A stretch of DNA of 64,000 bases from Sphingomonas chungangi (GCF_013778325.1 NZ_JACEIB010000003.1:1-64000), one strand, 5' to 3'. Positions 46,679-57,267 are shown, numbered from the stretch's first letter. Program-made: numbers and translations. The notes: generated by a model from the letters alone, not told the origin.

Positions 46679-47869
46679 ATGGCGAAGGCGAAATTCGAGC
46701 GGAACAAGCCGCACTGCAACATCGGCACCATCGGCCACGTCGACCATGGCAAGACGTCGCTGACGGCCGCCATCACCAAGGTCCTGGCCGAGACCGGCGG
46801 CGCGACCTTCACCAGCTATGCCAACATCGACAAGGCTCCCGAGGAGCGCGAGCGCGGCATCACCATCTCGACCGCGCACGTCGAGTATGAGACCGAAGCG
46901 CGCCACTATGCGCACGTCGATTGCCCGGGCCACGCCGATTATGTGAAGAACATGATCACCGGCGCCGCGCAGATGGACGGCGCGATCCTCGTCGTGTCGG
47001 CCACCGACGGCCCGATGCCGCAGACTCGCGAGCACATCCTGCTCGCCCGCCAGGTCGGCGTGCCGCAGCTCGTCGTGTTCATGAACAAGGTCGACCTCGT
47101 CGACGACGCCGAGATCCTCGAGCTCGTCGAGCTGGAGATTCGCGAGCTGCTCTCGAAGTACGACTTCGACGGCGACAACATCCCCGTCATCCCCGGCTCG
47201 GCCGTGGCGGCGCTCGAGGACAAGACCCCCGAGATCGGCCATGACGCGATCCTGAAGCTGATGCAGGCCGTCGACAGCTGGATCCCGCAGCCGGAGCGTC
47301 CGCTCGACAAGGCGTTCCTGATGCCGATCGAAGACGTGTTCTCGATCTCGGGCCGCGGCACTGTGGTGACCGGCCGCGTCGAGACCGGCATCGTCAAGGT
47401 GGGCGAGGAAGTCGAGATCGTCGGCATCAACGACACCCGCAAGACCACCGTCACCGGCGTCGAGATGTTCCGCAAGCTGCTCGATCAGGGCCAGGCCGGC
47501 GACAATATCGGTGCGCTGATCCGCGGCGTCGGCCGTGAAGAGGTCGAGCGTGGCCAGGTGCTCTGCAAGCCGGGCTCGATCAAGCCGCACACCGAGTTCA
47601 AGGCCGAGGTGTACGTGCTGTCGAAGGACGAGGGTGGCCGTCACACGCCGTTCTTCGCCAACTATCGCCCGCAGTTCTACTTCCGCACCACGGACGTGAC
47701 TGGCACCGTCGAGCTGCCCGAGGGCACCGAGATGGTCATGCCCGGCGACAACGTCTCGATCGGCGTCAAGCTGATCGCGCCGATCGCCATGGACCAGGGC
47801 CTGCGCTTCGCGATCCGCGAAGGTGGCCGTACGGTCGGCGCCGGCGTCGTCGGCACGATCACCAAGTAA
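46679..47869 (+). CDS. tuf: Elongation factor Tu
   Basis: A 396-residue GTPase that delivers aminoacyl-tRNA. GTP motifs are [22 protein letters not shown] and NKVD; domains II and III follow to the usual end [10 protein letters not shown]. The starting residues [20 protein letters not shown] are typical. A strong terminator follows, so rpsJ needs read-through or its own promoter. Many proteobacteria have a second tuf copy; none is in this window. Confidence 0.98.
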   Translation: MAKAKFERNKPHCNIGTIGHVDHGKTSLTAAITKVLAETGGATFTSYANIDKAPEERERGITISTAHVEYETEARHYAHVDCPGHADYVKNMITGAAQMDGAILVVSATDGPMPQTREHILLARQVGVPQLVVFMNKVDLVDDAEILELVELEIRELLSKYDFDGDNIPVIPGSAVAALEDKTPEIGHDAILKLMQAVDSWIPQPERPLDKAFLMPIEDVFSISGRGTVVTGRVETGIVKVGEEVEIVGINDTRKTTVTGVEMFRKLLDQGQAGDNIGALIRGVGREEVERGQVLCKPGSIKPHTEFKAEVYVLSKDEGGRHTPFFANYRPQFYFRTTDVTGTVELPEGTEMVMPGDNVSIGVKLIAPIAMDQGLRFAIREGGRTVGAGVVGTITK

Positions 47870-47881
47870 TCCGCGTTACCG

Positions 47882-47921
47882 GCCGCCCGGTCCCCCAACA
47901 GGGACCGGGCGGCTTCCTTTT
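47882..47921 (+). terminator. Strong rho-independent terminator after tuf
   Basis: A 13-bp perfect stem GCCGCCCGGTCCC / GGGACCGGGCGGC with loop CCAACA, followed by TTCCTTTT. Confidence 0.9.
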
Positions 47922-47977
47922 GCCCCGCGTAACGCCGGAAACGGCATGGGGTTGGCTCTTTCACACGGCAGGACATC

Positions 47978-48289
47978 ATGGACACGCAGAACATCCGCAT
48001 TCGTCTCAAAGGCTTCGATCACCGAGTGCTCGACCAGGCCACTGGCGAAATCGCCGACACCGCCCGCCGCACCGGCGCGCTCATCCGCGGTCCGATCCCG
48101 CTGCCCACCCACGTCGACAAGTTCACCGTCAACCGTGGCCCCCACATCGACAAGAAGTCGCGCGAGCAGTTCGAGGTGCGCACCTACAAGCGCCTCCTGG
48201 ATATCGTGCAGCCCACCCCGCAGACGGTCGACGCGCTGATGAAGCTCGATCTCGCGGCCGGTGTCGCGGTCGAGATCAAGCTGGCCTGA
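47978..48289 (+). CDS. rpsJ: Ribosomal protein S10
   Basis: A 103-residue 30S protein that also serves as NusE in transcription antitermination. Family segments include [33 protein letters not shown] and [12 protein letters not shown]. Unlike in E. coli, it is separated from rplC by 345 bases. A hairpin follows the stop. AGGA (47971-47974) precedes the ATG. Confidence 0.98.
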   Translation: MDTQNIRIRLKGFDHRVLDQATGEIADTARRTGALIRGPIPLPTHVDKFTVNRGPHIDKKSREQFEVRTYKRLLDIVQPTPQTVDALMKLDLAAGVAVEIKLA

Positions 48290-48296
48290 TCCTGCT

Positions 48297-48326
48297 TTCC
48301 GTCGCCCCGCAAAAAGGGTGACGGAA
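48297..48326 (+). terminator. Hairpin after rpsJ
   Basis: TTCCGTCGCCC (48297-48307) pairs with GGGTGACGGAA (48316-48326), one G-U pair, eight-base loop. It lies eight bases after the rpsJ stop. There is no T run, so it may be a processing or rho-assisted site. Confidence 0.6.
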
Positions 48327-48329
48327 GTG

Positions 48330-48358
48330 TTGCGATCCGGGGCAAAGCCCCGTATAGG
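48330..48358 (+). promoter_or_regulatory. Candidate promoter of the rplC operon
   Basis: TTGCGA at 48330-48335, 17 bases, then TATAGG at 48353-48358. A short hairpin CGGGGC/GCCCCG (48338-48352) lies inside the spacer. It would start transcription near 48365 and give a leader of about 270 nt before rplC. Confidence 0.55.
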
Positions 48359-48364
48359 GCCGGC

Positions 48365-48634
48365 CTCGCAGACGTCGAATCGTCGTCTGAGAGATTCGTT
48401 TCCCGGCTGATTCAGCCGGTCGAGACGGGAAAGCTAAGGGATACCGAACGGCGTATCCCCCCGGATTTATCCGGGGTGCCGTTGTCCTGGTCCCCGCCTT
48501 TCGCAGTGATGCGAAAAACCGAGCCCGGGCGGGGGCAGGCTATCATGGGCTGGAGGTCTTCCGGAGACGGAAGGCCTTTTTCGTTGGCACGCTCCCCGGC
48601 GGCAATCGGGGAGCCTCTGTTTGAGGAGTTGGTC
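48365..48634 (+). ncRNA. Structured 5' leader of rplC with attenuator-like terminator
   Basis: This gene-free region holds at least seven predicted stems in order: CAGACG/CGTCTG (48369-48389); CCGGCTG/CAGCCGG (48403-48419); GGATAC/GTATCC (48439-48458); CCCCGGA/TCCGGGG (48459-48476); a nested pair CCCCGCC/GGCGGGG around TTTCGCA/TGCGAAA (48492-48534); GGTCTTCC/GGAAGGCC (48555-48576) directly followed by TTTTT, a terminator form; and GCTCCCCG/CGGGGAGC (48591-48614) just before the GAGGAG ribosome site. By analogy with known leaders, L3/L4 or another factor could control it. No ORF is convincing. Confidence 0.55.
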
Positions 48635-49522
48635 ATGCGCACTGGCGTGATCGCGAAGAAGATGGGGATGACCCGGCTGTTTCAGGAGGATGGGCGCCAT
48701 GTGCCCGTCACCGTCCTGCAGCTCGAGGGTCTTCAGGTTATTGCGCGCCGCACCGCCGACAATGACGGCTACACCGCCGTCCAGCTCGGTGCCGGCGCCG
48801 CCAAGGCGAAGAACGTCGCCAAGCCGCAGCGCGGCCATTTCGGCAAGGCCGAGGTGGAGCCGAAGGCGGTGGTGTGCGAATTCCGCGTCACCGAGGACAA
48901 CCTGCTCGACGTGGGCGCCGAAATCTCGGCCGACCATTACGTCGCGGGCCAGCTCGTCGACATCCAGGGCCGCACGCAGGGCAAGGGCTTCGCCGGCGCC
49001 ATGAAGCGTTGGGGCTTCGGCGGTCTGCGCGCCACCCACGGCGTGTCCGTCTCGCACCGTTCGCACGGTTCGACCGGTAACCGCCAGGATCCGGGCAAGG
49101 TCTTCAAGAACAAGAAGATGGCCGGCCACATGGGCGACCGCAACCGCACCCAGCAGAACCTCGAGATCGTGCGCACCGACGCCGCTCGCGGCCTGCTGTT
49201 CGTCAAGGGCTCGGTGCCCGGCTCGAAGGGCGGCTGGCTGTTCGTGAAGGACGCCGTGAAGGAAGCGCTCCCCGAGGGCGTGCCGTTCCCCGCCGCCCTG
49301 ATCGATCGCAAGGCCCCGGTGGTCGAGCACGCGCCGGCCGGCATGGTCGATGATGGCGCGATCCACGAGATCCCCGCGCTGCCGAGCGACGCGGAAGTCG
49401 CGGCCGCGGTGGCCGAGGCCGATGCGCATGCCGCCGAAGAGGCGCAGGCCGAGGCGAACAACGCCGAGATCGGTTCCGAGGCGGATGCCGCCAAGGATGC
49501 CGACGAGAGCAAGGAAGGCTGA
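48635..49522 (+). CDS. rplC: Ribosomal protein L3 with C-terminal extension
   Basis: A 295-residue 50S protein near the peptidyl transferase centre. The core matches L3 ([53 protein letters not shown]), but after about residue 215 there is an extra 75-80 residue tail, Ala/Glu/Asp-rich and acidic, not in E. coli (209 residues). Its role is unknown. Start ATG 48635 has GAGGAG six bases upstream; the frame extends upstream through the leader and is not used. The stop precedes rplD by five bases. Confidence 0.97.
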   Translation: MRTGVIAKKMGMTRLFQEDGRHVPVTVLQLEGLQVIARRTADNDGYTAVQLGAGAAKAKNVAKPQRGHFGKAEVEPKAVVCEFRVTEDNLLDVGAEISADHYVAGQLVDIQGRTQGKGFAGAMKRWGFGGLRATHGVSVSHRSHGSTGNRQDPGKVFKNKKMAGHMGDRNRTQQNLEIVRTDAARGLLFVKGSVPGSKGGWLFVKDAVKEALPEGVPFPAALIDRKAPVVEHAPAGMVDDGAIHEIPALPSDAEVAAAVAEADAHAAEEAQAEANNAEIGSEADAAKDADESKEG

Positions 49523-49527
49523 GCACC

Positions 49528-50154
49528 ATGAAGATCAAGGTTCTCAAGCTCGACGCCAGCTCTGCCGGCGACATCGAGCTCAACGATGCGGTGTTCGGCC
49601 TCGAGCCGCGCGCCGACATCCTCCACCGCGTGGTGACCTGGCAGCTCGAGAAGCGCCGTGGCACCGCCCGCCCGACCCGTGAGCGCGCCGACGTGGCGCG
49701 TTCGGGCAAGAAGCTGGGCAACCAGAAGGGCGGCGGTACCGCTCGTCACGGCGATCGCCGCGCCCCCGTCTTCATCGGCGGTGGTAAGGCCCACGGTGCC
49801 CGCCTGCGTGACTTCAACCCGTCGCTGAACAAGAAGGTTCGCGCACTGGGCCTGAAGATGGCGCTGTCGGCCAAGGCCAAGGACGGCTCGCTGATCATCG
49901 TCGAGGCGCTCGACGTCGCCGAGGGCAAGACCAAGACGCTGGCTGGCCAGCTCGCTGGTCTCGGCTTCGGCAAGAAGGCGCTGGTGATCGACGGCGAGGC
50001 GCTGAACATCTCGTTCGCGCATGCCTCGTCCAACCTGAAGGGTGTCAACCTGCTGCCGGCGATCGGCGCCAACGTCTATGACATCCTGAACCATGACACG
50101 CTCGTGCTGACGCGCGCCGCTGTCGAGAAGCTGGAGGCGCGCTTCCATGGCTAA
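49528..50154 (+). CDS. rplD: Ribosomal protein L4
   Basis: A 208-residue 50S exit-tunnel protein, also the autoregulator of the S10 operon in E. coli. It contains [20 protein letters not shown] and [19 protein letters not shown]. It follows rplC by five bases and overlaps rplW by eight. Confidence 0.98.
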   Translation: MKIKVLKLDASSAGDIELNDAVFGLEPRADILHRVVTWQLEKRRGTARPTRERADVARSGKKLGNQKGGGTARHGDRRAPVFIGGGKAHGARLRDFNPSLNKKVRALGLKMALSAKAKDGSLIIVEALDVAEGKTKTLAGQLAGLGFGKKALVIDGEALNISFAHASSNLKGVNLLPAIGANVYDILNHDTLVLTRAAVEKLEARFHG

Positions 50155-50467
50155 GAAGCAGGAGCAGGGCGCGATCGACATCCGTCACTATGACGTGATC
50201 GTCGGCCCGCACATCACCGAGAAGGCCACCCTGGTGTCCGAGAACAACGCCGTTGTTTTCAAGGTCGCCAAGGACGCCACCAAGCCTGCCATCAGGGCCG
50301 CCGTCGAGGCGCTCTGGGGCAAGAAGGTGCTCAGCGTGAACACGATCGTCGTCAAGGGCAAGACCAAGCGCTGGAAGGGTGCGCCCTACGAGCGTTCGGA
50401 CTTCAAGAAGGCAATCGTCCGTCTCGCCGAAGGCGAGTCGATCGACGTGACGGAAGGGGTGCGCTGA
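50147..50467 (+). CDS. rplW: Ribosomal protein L23
   Basis: A 106-residue 50S protein at the tunnel exit, the docking site for trigger factor and SRP. The N-terminus is [20 protein letters not shown], and the family segment [19 protein letters not shown] follows. The start overlaps rplD by eight bases. Confidence 0.97.
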   Translation: MAKKQEQGAIDIRHYDVIVGPHITEKATLVSENNAVVFKVAKDATKPAIRAAVEALWGKKVLSVNTIVVKGKTKRWKGAPYERSDFKKAIVRLAEGESIDVTEGVR

Positions 50468-50468
50468 T

Positions 50469-51305
50469 ATGGCACTCAAGCATTACAACCCGACCTCGCC
50501 GGCGCGGCGCGGCCTCATCCTCGTGGACCGCTCGGCGCTCCACAAGGGCAAGCCGGTCAAGGCGCTCACCGAGGGCCTGCGCAAGTCGGGCGGCCGCAAC
50601 AACATGGGCCACGCCACCGCGCGCGGCATCGCGGGCGGCCACAAGCAGAAGTATCGCATCGTCGACTTCAAGCGCCGCAAGTGGGACCAGCCCGCGACCG
50701 TCGAGCGTCTGGAATACGATCCGAACCGTTCGGCATTCATCGCTCTGGTGAAGTATGAGGACGGCGAGCTGGCCTATATCCTGGCGCCGCAGCGTCTCGC
50801 GCCGGGCGACTCCATCGTCGCCGGCAAGAAGACCGACGTGAAGCCGGGCAACGCCATGGAAATCGGCCAGACCCCGGTCGGCACGATCGTCCACAATGTC
50901 GAGCTGAAGCCCGGCAAGGGCGGCCAGATCGCCCGCGCCGCCGGCACCTACGTGCAGGTGGTGGGTCGCGATCGCGGCATGGTGATCGTCCGCCTGAACT
51001 CGGGCGAGCAGCGCTTCATCCGCTCGGACTGCATGGCCACCATCGGTGCGGTGTCCAACCCGGACAACGGCAACACCAACCTGGCGAAGGCCGGTCGCAA
51101 CCGCTGGCTCGGCTATCGTCCGCTCACCCGCGGCGTCGCCAAGAACCCGGTCGACCACCCGCACGGCGGTGGTGAAGGCCGGACCTCGGGCGGCCGCCAT
51201 CCGGTGACCCCGTGGGGCAAGCCGACGAAGGGTGCCAAGACCCGGCACAACAAGTCGACCGACAAGATGATCATCCGTTCGCGTCACGCGAAGAAGAAGA
51301 GGTAA
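50469..51305 (+). CDS. rplB: Ribosomal protein L2
   Basis: A 278-residue 50S protein needed for subunit joining and peptidyl transfer. [20 protein letters not shown] is present, including the conserved His residues, and the N-terminus [17 protein letters not shown] is usual. One base separates it from rplW. Confidence 0.98.
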   Translation: MALKHYNPTSPARRGLILVDRSALHKGKPVKALTEGLRKSGGRNNMGHATARGIAGGHKQKYRIVDFKRRKWDQPATVERLEYDPNRSAFIALVKYEDGELAYILAPQRLAPGDSIVAGKKTDVKPGNAMEIGQTPVGTIVHNVELKPGKGGQIARAAGTYVQVVGRDRGMVIVRLNSGEQRFIRSDCMATIGAVSNPDNGNTNLAKAGRNRWLGYRPLTRGVAKNPVDHPHGGGEGRTSGGRHPVTPWGKPTKGAKTRHNKSTDKMIIRSRHAKKKR

Positions 51306-51310
51306 TCGAG

Positions 51311-51586
51311 ATGGCTCGTTCCGTCTGGAAGGGTCCGTTCGTGGACCTCAGCCTGCTCCGCAAGGCGCAGACCGCGCAGGAGAATTCCACGCGCGCGCCG
51401 ATCAAGACCTGGTCGCGCCGCTCGACGATCCTGCCGGATTTCGTCGGCCTGACCTTCAGCCTGTACAATGGCCGCAAGTTCGTGCCGATCACCGTCAACG
51501 AGGACATGGTCGGTCACAAGCTGGGTGAGTTCGCGCCGACGCGCTACTTCCCCGGCCACGCGGCCGACAAGAAGGGCAAGCGCTGA
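51311..51586 (+). CDS. rpsS: Ribosomal protein S19
   Basis: A 91-residue 30S protein in complex with S13. It starts [19 protein letters not shown] and ends KKGKR. The start at 51311 is supported by CGAG upstream and by family length; the frame extends upstream into rplB. Its TGA shares a base with the rplV ATG. Confidence 0.98.
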   Translation: MARSVWKGPFVDLSLLRKAQTAQENSTRAPIKTWSRRSTILPDFVGLTFSLYNGRKFVPITVNEDMVGHKLGEFAPTRYFPGHAADKKGKR

Positions 51587-51963
51587 TGTCGAAGCCTGCA
51601 TCCCCCCGCAAGGTCGGTGAGAAGGAGGCCCTTGCGGTCGCCACCTCCGTCCGCGGCTCGCCGCAGAAGCTCAATCTTGTCGCGGGCCTGATCCGCAACA
51701 AGAAGGCCGGCGACGCGCTGAACATCCTTCAGTTCTCGACCAAGGCGATGGCCGTCGATGTGCGCAAGTGCCTCGCCTCCGCGATCGCCAATGCCGAGAA
51801 CAACCACAATCTCGACGTCGACGCGCTGGTCGTGAAGGAAGCGTCGGTCGGCAAGGGCCTCGTCATGAAGCGCTTCGCCACCCGCGCCCGTGGCCGCTCG
51901 GCCCGCATCATCAAGCCGTTCTCGCGGCTGCGCATCGTCGTGCGCGAGCAGGAGGCCGAATAA
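51586..51963 (+). CDS. rplV: Ribosomal protein L22
   Basis: A 125-residue 50S tunnel protein. Family segments [20 protein letters not shown] and [20 protein letters not shown] are clear. It is slightly longer at the N-terminus than E. coli L22. It overlaps rpsS by one base at each end of the pair and its stop overlaps rpsC (TAATG). Confidence 0.98.
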   Translation: MSKPASPRKVGEKEALAVATSVRGSPQKLNLVAGLIRNKKAGDALNILQFSTKAMAVDVRKCLASAIANAENNHNLDVDALVVKEASVGKGLVMKRFATRARGRSARIIKPFSRLRIVVREQEAE

Positions 51964-52658
51964 TGGGTCACAAGTCCAATCCGATCGGCATGCGCCTGCA
52001 GATCAACCGTACCTGGGATAGCCGCTGGTACGCTGACGGCGCCGATTACGGCAACATGCTCCTGGAGGATCTCCGGATCCGCCAGTACATCTTCAAGTCG
52101 CTGCCGCAGGCCGCGATCTCGAAGGTGGTGATCGAACGTCCGGCGAAGCTGTGCCGCATCTCGATCTACGCGGCCCGCCCCGGTGTGATCATCGGCAAGA
52201 AGGGCGCGGACATCGAGAAGCTGCGCCGCGCGCTCGGCAAGATGACCTCGGCCGACGTTTCGCTGAACATCGTCGAGATCCGCAAGCCGGAGATCGATTC
52301 GAAGCTCGTGGCGCAGTCGGTCGCCGACCAGCTGGAGCGCCGCGTGGCGTTCCGCCGCGCGATGAAGCGCGCGGTGCAGTCGGCTCTCCGCCTCGGCGCC
52401 GAGGGCATCCGCATCACCTGCGCCGGCCGTCTGGGCGGCGCGGAGATCGCGCGCACCGAGTGGTATCGTGAGGGCCGCGTGCCGCTCCATACGCTCCGCG
52501 CCAATATCGACTATGCCGAGGCCGAGGCGCACACCGCCTATGGCGTCTGCGGGATCAAGGTCTGGATCTTCAAGGGTGAGATCCTGGGCCACGATCCGCT
52601 CGCGCAGGATCGGCTGATGATGGAAGCTCAGACGTCCGGAGTTCGTCCGGCGCGCTGA
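51963..52658 (+). CDS. rpsC: Ribosomal protein S3
   Basis: A 231-residue 30S protein at the mRNA entry channel with a KH domain ([20 protein letters not shown]). The start [14 protein letters not shown] shares a base with the rplV stop; the frame extends upstream in a shadow. A 65-base gap follows before rplP. Confidence 0.98.
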   Translation: MGHKSNPIGMRLQINRTWDSRWYADGADYGNMLLEDLRIRQYIFKSLPQAAISKVVIERPAKLCRISIYAARPGVIIGKKGADIEKLRRALGKMTSADVSLNIVEIRKPEIDSKLVAQSVADQLERRVAFRRAMKRAVQSALRLGAEGIRITCAGRLGGAEIARTEWYREGRVPLHTLRANIDYAEAEAHTAYGVCGIKVWIFKGEILGHDPLAQDRLMMEAQTSGVRPAR

Positions 52659-52723
52659 TAGGGATCATCCCCTTTCAGCTTGCCTGATCGACCGTCGTCA
52701 CGGTGTCAGAAGGTAAGTAAGAC

Positions 52724-53161
52724 ATGCTGCAACCGAAGCGCACCAAGTTCCGCAAGGCCTTCAAGGGCCGCATCCACGGCGATGCCAAGAGCGGAACCAC
52801 GCTGAACCAGGGCGCCTATGGCCTGAAGGCCATGGAGCCCGAGCGGATCACCGCTCGCCAGATCGAGGCGGCTCGCCGCGCGATCACCCGCCACATCAAG
52901 CGCCAGGGCCGCCTGCACATCCGGATTTTCCCGGACGTGCCGGTTTCGTCGAAGCCGGCCGAAGTCCGCATGGGCTCGGGCAAGGGCTCGCCGGAATTCT
53001 GGGTCGCCCGCGTCAAGCCGGGCCGCATCCTGTTCGAGCTGGAAGGCGTTGCCGGCCCGCTCGCGGCGGAGGCGTTCAGCCGCGCGGCCGAGAAGCTGCC
53101 GATCAAGGTCAAGGTCGTGGCCCGCCTCGGCGATACCACTCACCTCGCTGGGGAAGACTGA
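52724..53161 (+). CDS. rplP: Ribosomal protein L16
   Basis: A 145-residue 50S protein beside the A site. Family segments are [19 protein letters not shown] and [20 protein letters not shown]. It starts after AGAAGG and ends three bases before rpmC. Confidence 0.98.
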   Translation: MLQPKRTKFRKAFKGRIHGDAKSGTTLNQGAYGLKAMEPERITARQIEAARRAITRHIKRQGRLHIRIFPDVPVSSKPAEVRMGSGKGSPEFWVARVKPGRILFELEGVAGPLAAEAFSRAAEKLPIKVKVVARLGDTTHLAGED

Positions 53162-53164
53162 GCC

Positions 53165-53368
53165 ATGGCGAAGAAGATCGATACCGTCGGCCAGACCGAC
53201 GACCAGCTGGGCACCCAGCTGTCCGAGCTGAAGCGCGAGCAGTTCAACCTGCGCTTCCAGGCCGCCACCGGCCAGCTCGAGAAACCGAGCCGCGTGCGCG
53301 AGGTCCGCAAGGACATCGCCCGCATCAAGACCGCCCAGACGCAGCGTGCCGCTGCGGCGAAGTCGTAA
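53165..53368 (+). CDS. rpmC: Ribosomal protein L29
   Basis: A 67-residue 50S protein near the tunnel exit. It contains [20 protein letters not shown], then [14 protein letters not shown], the diagnostic stretch. The Ala-rich end is normal. It is 13 bases before rpsQ. Confidence 0.97.
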   Translation: MAKKIDTVGQTDDQLGTQLSELKREQFNLRFQAATGQLEKPSRVREVRKDIARIKTAQTQRAAAAKS

Positions 53369-53381
53369 GGAGTAGCCAGCC

Positions 53382-53654
53382 ATGCCGAAGCGCGTGCTGA
53401 CCGGAACGGTGGTCTCCGACAAGACCGACAAGACCGTGGTCGTCTCCGTGGAGCGTCGTGTGAAGCACGAACTCTACGGCAAGATCATCAAGCGGTCGAA
53501 GAAGTATCACGCTCACGACGAGACGAACCAGTATCACACCGGTGAGACCGTTCGCATCGAGGAGTGCAAGCCGATCTCGAAGCTGAAGACCTGGACCGTG
53601 ATCGACCGCATCGGTGCGGAAATCGCCGTCCCGGTCCCCACCGACGTAGCGTAA
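53382..53654 (+). CDS. rpsQ: Ribosomal protein S17
   Basis: A 90-residue 30S OB-fold protein. It contains [20 protein letters not shown] and [20 protein letters not shown]. The ATG has AAGGAG upstream. Fourteen bases separate it from rplN. Confidence 0.98.
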   Translation: MPKRVLTGTVVSDKTDKTVVVSVERRVKHELYGKIIKRSKKYHAHDETNQYHTGETVRIEECKPISKLKTWTVIDRIGAEIAVPVPTDVA

Positions 53655-53668
53655 GGAAGGGCTGAACC

Positions 53669-54037
53669 ATGATCCAGATGCAGTCCAACCTCGACGTCGC
53701 CGACAACTCGGGCGCCAAGCGCGTCCAGTGCATCAAGGTGCTCGGCGGCTCGAAGCGTCGTTTCGCGACGGTCGGCGACATCATCGTCGTGTCCATCAAG
53801 GAAGCCGCCCCGCGCGGCAAGGTGAAGAAGGGTGACGTGCACCGCGCCGTCATCGTCCGCACCGCCAAGGACATCCATCGCGCGGACGGCTCGACCATCC
53901 GCTTCGACGGCAATGCCGCCGTCCTCGTCAACAAGAACGAGGAGCCGATCGGCACCCGCATCTTCGGCCCGGTCGTTCGCGAGCTTCGCGCCCGGAACCA
54001 CATGAAGATCATCTCGCTCGCGCCCGAGGTGCTGTGA
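53669..54037 (+). CDS. rplN: Ribosomal protein L14
   Basis: A 122-residue 50S protein, the most conserved of the cluster: [20 protein letters not shown] and [20 protein letters not shown]. It is the first gene of the spc operon in E. coli; here it runs straight on from rpsQ with a 14-base gap. Confidence 0.98.
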   Translation: MIQMQSNLDVADNSGAKRVQCIKVLGGSKRRFATVGDIIVVSIKEAAPRGKVKKGDVHRAVIVRTAKDIHRADGSTIRFDGNAAVLVNKNEEPIGTRIFGPVVRELRARNHMKIISLAPEVL

Positions 54038-54038
54038 A

Positions 54039-54356
54039 ATGTCGGCTCTGAAGATCAAGAAGGGTGACCAGGTCGTCGTCCTGTCCGGCAAGGACAAGGG
54101 CAAGACCGGGACCGTCACCAAGGCGATGCCTGCCGAGAGCAAGGTGATCGTCGGCGGCGTCAATGTCGCCACCCGCCACCGCAAGCCGACCCAGGCGAAC
54201 CCGCAGGGTGGCCTGGAGCGGATCGAGGCTCCGCTGCACGTCTCCAAGGTCGCGATCGCGACCAAGGACGGCAAGCCGACCCGCGTCCGTTTCGAGACGC
54301 AGGACGGCAAGAAGGTCCGCGTGGCCGTGAAGACCGGGGAGAAGATCGATGGCTGA
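54039..54356 (+). CDS. rplX: Ribosomal protein L24
   Basis: A 105-residue 50S assembly initiator with a KOW motif ([20 protein letters not shown]). It starts two bases after rplN and overlaps rplE by eight bases. Confidence 0.98.
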   Translation: MSALKIKKGDQVVVLSGKDKGKTGTVTKAMPAESKVIVGGVNVATRHRKPTQANPQGGLERIEAPLHVSKVAIATKDGKPTRVRFETQDGKKVRVAVKTGEKIDG

Positions 54357-54927
54357 TGCTTACAAGGCTCGCCTTCAGAAGCTCTACGAGGACAAGATCG
54401 TCAAGGCGATGACCGAGAAGTTCGGTTACGCCAACCCGATGCAGGTCCCGAAGATCGAGAAGATCGTGATCAACATGGGTGTCGGCGACGCCACCCAGGA
54501 CAAGAAGCGGGTCGATCAGGCCGCGTCCGAGATGGAACTCATCGCGGGCCAGAAGCCGGTGATCACCAAGGCGAAGAAGTCGATCGCGCAGTTCAAGCTG
54601 CGTGAGGGCATGCCGATCGGTTGCAAGGTCACCCTGCGCCGCGAGCGTATGTACGAGTTCCTCGACCGCTTCGTGACCATCGCGCTGCCGCGCGTCCGCG
54701 ACTTCCGGGGCCTCAACCCCAAGTCGTTCGACGGCAAGGGCAATTACGCGACCGGCCTCAAGGAGCAGCTGATCTTCCCGGAGATCAGCTACGACAAGGT
54801 CGACAAGATCCGCGGCATGGACGTGATCGTCACGACCACTGCCAACACCGACGACGAGGCTCGCGAGCTGCTGCGTCTGTTCGGCTTCCCCTTCGTGGGC
54901 GATGCCGATCAGAAGCAGGCCGCGTAA
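54349..54927 (+). CDS. rplE: Ribosomal protein L5
   Basis: A 192-residue 50S protein that binds 5S rRNA. Family segments [19 protein letters not shown] and [20 protein letters not shown] are present. The start overlaps rplX. Confidence 0.98.
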   Translation: MADAYKARLQKLYEDKIVKAMTEKFGYANPMQVPKIEKIVINMGVGDATQDKKRVDQAASEMELIAGQKPVITKAKKSIAQFKLREGMPIGCKVTLRRERMYEFLDRFVTIALPRVRDFRGLNPKSFDGKGNYATGLKEQLIFPEISYDKVDKIRGMDVIVTTTANTDDEARELLRLFGFPFVGDADQKQAA

Positions 54928-54948
54928 GCTAGAAAGAGAACTTAAGTC

Positions 54949-55254
54949 ATGGCGAAACTGAGTTCCGTGCTGAAGAACGAGCGCCGCCGCGCGCTCGTCA
55001 AGAAGACTGCTCCGAAGTACGCGAAGCTGAAGGCGATCGCGGCCGACAAGAGCCTGGACGATGGCGAGCGTCTGATCGCACGCCTTCGCATGGCGGAGCT
55101 TCCCCGCAACGGGAACCCGACCCGCATCCGCAACCGTTGCGAGATGACCGGTCGTCCGCGCGGTTACTACCGCAAGTTCAAGCTCGCTCGTGTCATCCTG
55201 CGTGATCTCGCCAATAAGGGGATGATCCCCGGCGTGACCAAGTCGAGCTGGTGA
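54949..55254 (+). CDS. rpsN: Ribosomal protein S14
   Basis: A 101-residue 30S protein of the long, zinc-independent type: the CxxC pairs of the short form are missing, only a single Cys in [17 protein letters not shown] is seen. It follows rplE by 21 bases. Confidence 0.98.
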   Translation: MAKLSSVLKNERRRALVKKTAPKYAKLKAIAADKSLDDGERLIARLRMAELPRNGNPTRIRNRCEMTGRPRGYYRKFKLARVILRDLANKGMIPGVTKSSW

Positions 55255-55264
55255 GGGTTTAGAA

Positions 55265-55660
55265 ATGGCGATCAACGATCCCGTGGGCGATCTGCTCACC
55301 CGCATCCGCAACGGCCAGCGCGCCCGCAAGGATTCCGTGCTGACCCCGGCTTCGAAGCTGCGCACCCGCGTGCTCGACGTTCTCCAGCGCGAGGGCTACA
55401 TCCGTGGCTACTCCGACGAGACGCTCAACGAGCATCCGGGCATCCGCATCGAGCTGAAATATTTCGAGGGCCAGCCCGCGATCCAGCACATCGCGCGCGT
55501 CTCCAAGCCCGGCCGACGCGTCTATAGCGGCTCCAAGGAGCTGCCCGTGGTCCGCAACGGCCTTGGCATCACCATCGTCTCCACGCCGAAGGGCGTTCTC
55601 TCCGATGCGGAAGCGCGCGAGCAGAATGTCGGCGGCGAGGTTCTCGCGGAGGTCTTCTGA
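55265..55660 (+). CDS. rpsH: Ribosomal protein S8
   Basis: A 131-residue 30S protein that in E. coli represses the spc operon by binding its mRNA. It contains [20 protein letters not shown] and [20 protein letters not shown]. Its TGA shares a base with the rplF start (TGATG). Confidence 0.98.
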   Translation: MAINDPVGDLLTRIRNGQRARKDSVLTPASKLRTRVLDVLQREGYIRGYSDETLNEHPGIRIELKYFEGQPAIQHIARVSKPGRRVYSGSKELPVVRNGLGITIVSTPKGVLSDAEAREQNVGGEVLAEVF

Positions 55661-56193
55661 TGAGCCGCATCGGCAAGAAGCCGGTCGCCGTACCGGCCGG
55701 CGTGACCGCCAGCATCGCTGACGGCAAGCTTTCGATGAAGGGCCCGAAGGGCACCCTCTCGATCGATCTCGCCAACGAGGTCACCTACGCGATCGAGGAC
55801 GGCAACGTCGTCGTGCAGCCGGCGAACGAGACCAAGCGCGCCCGCTCCTTCTGGGGCATGCAGCGTACCCTCGTCGCCAACCTGGTGACCGGCGTGACCG
55901 AGGGCTTCTCGAAGACCCTGCAGATCACCGGCGTCGGCTATCGCGCCGCGGCCCAGGGCAAGACCCTGAAGCTGCAGCTCGGCTACTCGCACGACGTCAA
56001 CATGGACGTGCCGGAAGGCATCACCGTGGCGACGCCGGACCCGACGACCGTCAACATCAGCGGCAACGACAAGCAGGCCGTCGGCCAGTTCGCCGCCGAG
56101 ATCCGTCGCTGGCGCAAGCCCGAGCCGTACAAGGGCAAGGGCATCAAGTATGCGGGCGAGTATATCTTCCGCAAGGAAGGGAAGAAGAAGTAA
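55660..56193 (+). CDS. rplF: Ribosomal protein L6
   Basis: A 177-residue 50S protein near the GTPase-factor site. Segments [14 protein letters not shown] and [20 protein letters not shown] are typical, and length equals the E. coli protein. Confidence 0.98.
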   Translation: MSRIGKKPVAVPAGVTASIADGKLSMKGPKGTLSIDLANEVTYAIEDGNVVVQPANETKRARSFWGMQRTLVANLVTGVTEGFSKTLQITGVGYRAAAQGKTLKLQLGYSHDVNMDVPEGITVATPDPTTVNISGNDKQAVGQFAAEIRRWRKPEPYKGKGIKYAGEYIFRKEGKKK

Positions 56194-56194
56194 G

Positions 56195-56539
56195 ATGGCA
56201 AAGCTCTCTCTCTTCGCCAAGCGCCGCCAGCGCGTCCGCACCCAGCTGCGCGCCCGCGCCGGTGGTCGGCCCCGTCTGTCCGTGCACCGCACCGGCCGCC
56301 ACATCTACGCGCAGGTCATCGACGACGCGAACGGCCACACCGTCGCCGCCGCCTCGACCCTGGGCAAGGACGCTTCGGGCGCCGGCGTCACCGCCGCCGC
56401 CGAGGTGGGCAAGGCCGTGGCCGAGGCCGCCAAGGCCGCCGGCATCACCACCGTCGTGTTCGATCGCGGCGGCTTCCTCTTCCATGGGCGCATCAAGGCG
56501 CTCGCAGACGCCGCCCGTGAGGGTGGTCTGGAGTTCTGA
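56195..56539 (+). CDS. rplR: Ribosomal protein L18
   Basis: A 114-residue 50S protein that binds 5S r[21 protein letters not shown] and [20 protein letters not shown] identify it. The start at 56195 is directly after the rplF stop; an earlier in-frame ATG falls in rplF. Confidence 0.97.
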   Translation: MAKLSLFAKRRQRVRTQLRARAGGRPRLSVHRTGRHIYAQVIDDANGHTVAAASTLGKDASGAGVTAAAEVGKAVAEAAKAAGITTVVFDRGGFLFHGRIKALADAAREGGLEF

Positions 56540-56541
56540 CG

Positions 56542-57261
56542 ATGGCTGACGAAATTCAGAACGAGGGCGCAGCCCCCGTCGAGGCCGCTGCCGGCGCGCC
56601 CGAAGGTCAGCGCGAGGGCCGTGGCCCGCGCGGCGGCCGTGGTCGCGGTGGCCCGGGCGGCAACCGCGATGGTCGTGGCCGTGACGGCCGTGGCCGCCGC
56701 GACGATCGCCGCAACAACAACGAGGACGGCGGCGAAGAGCTGATCGAGAAGCTGGTCCACATCAACCGCGTTTCGAAGACGGTGAAGGGCGGCAAGCGCT
56801 TCGGCTTCGCGGCGCTGGTCGTGGTCGGCGACGGCAAGGGTCGCTCGGGCTTCGGCCACGGCAAGGCCCGCGAGGTCCCGGAAGCGATCTCGAAGGCGAC
56901 CGCCGCCGCCAAGAAGGCGATGGTCCGCGTGCCGCTGAAGGAGGGCCGCACCCTCCATCACGACGGCAACGGCCATTTCGGCGCCGGTCGCGTGACCGTC
57001 CGCTCGGCGCCTGCCGGCACGGGCATCATCGCGGGTGGCCCGATGCGCGCCATCTTCGAGAGCCTGGGCGTCCACGACGTGGTGACCAAGTCGGTCGGCA
57101 CCTCGAACCCCTACAACATGATCCGGGCGACTTTCGAGGCGCTCAAGGAACAGACGAGCCCGAAGTCGGTGGCCTCGCGCCGCGGCAAGAAGATCGCCGA
57201 CCTGCTGGGTCGCGGTGGCTCGCAGACGGCCGAGGCGGAAGCCGCGGCGATCGTGGAGTAA
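56542..57261 (+). CDS. rpsE: Ribosomal protein S5 with Gly/Arg-rich N-terminal extension
   Basis: A 239-residue 30S protein. The core, from [20 protein letters not shown], has the S5 double-stranded RNA-binding fold and ends near E. coli length. Before it is an extra 60-residue segment rich in Gly and Arg ([20 protein letters not shown]). Such RGG-like arms could bind rRNA or mRNA; extensions of variable length occur in alphaproteobacterial S5. Two bases separate it from rplR. Confidence 0.97.
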   Translation: MADEIQNEGAAPVEAAAGAPEGQREGRGPRGGRGRGGPGGNRDGRGRDGRGRRDDRRNNNEDGGEELIEKLVHINRVSKTVKGGKRFGFAALVVVGDGKGRSGFGHGKAREVPEAISKATAAAKKAMVRVPLKEGRTLHHDGNGHFGAGRVTVRSAPAGTGIIAGGPMRAIFESLGVHDVVTKSVGTSNPYNMIRATFEALKEQTSPKSVASRRGKKIADLLGRGGSQTAEAEAAAIVE

Positions 57262-57267
57262 TCGATC

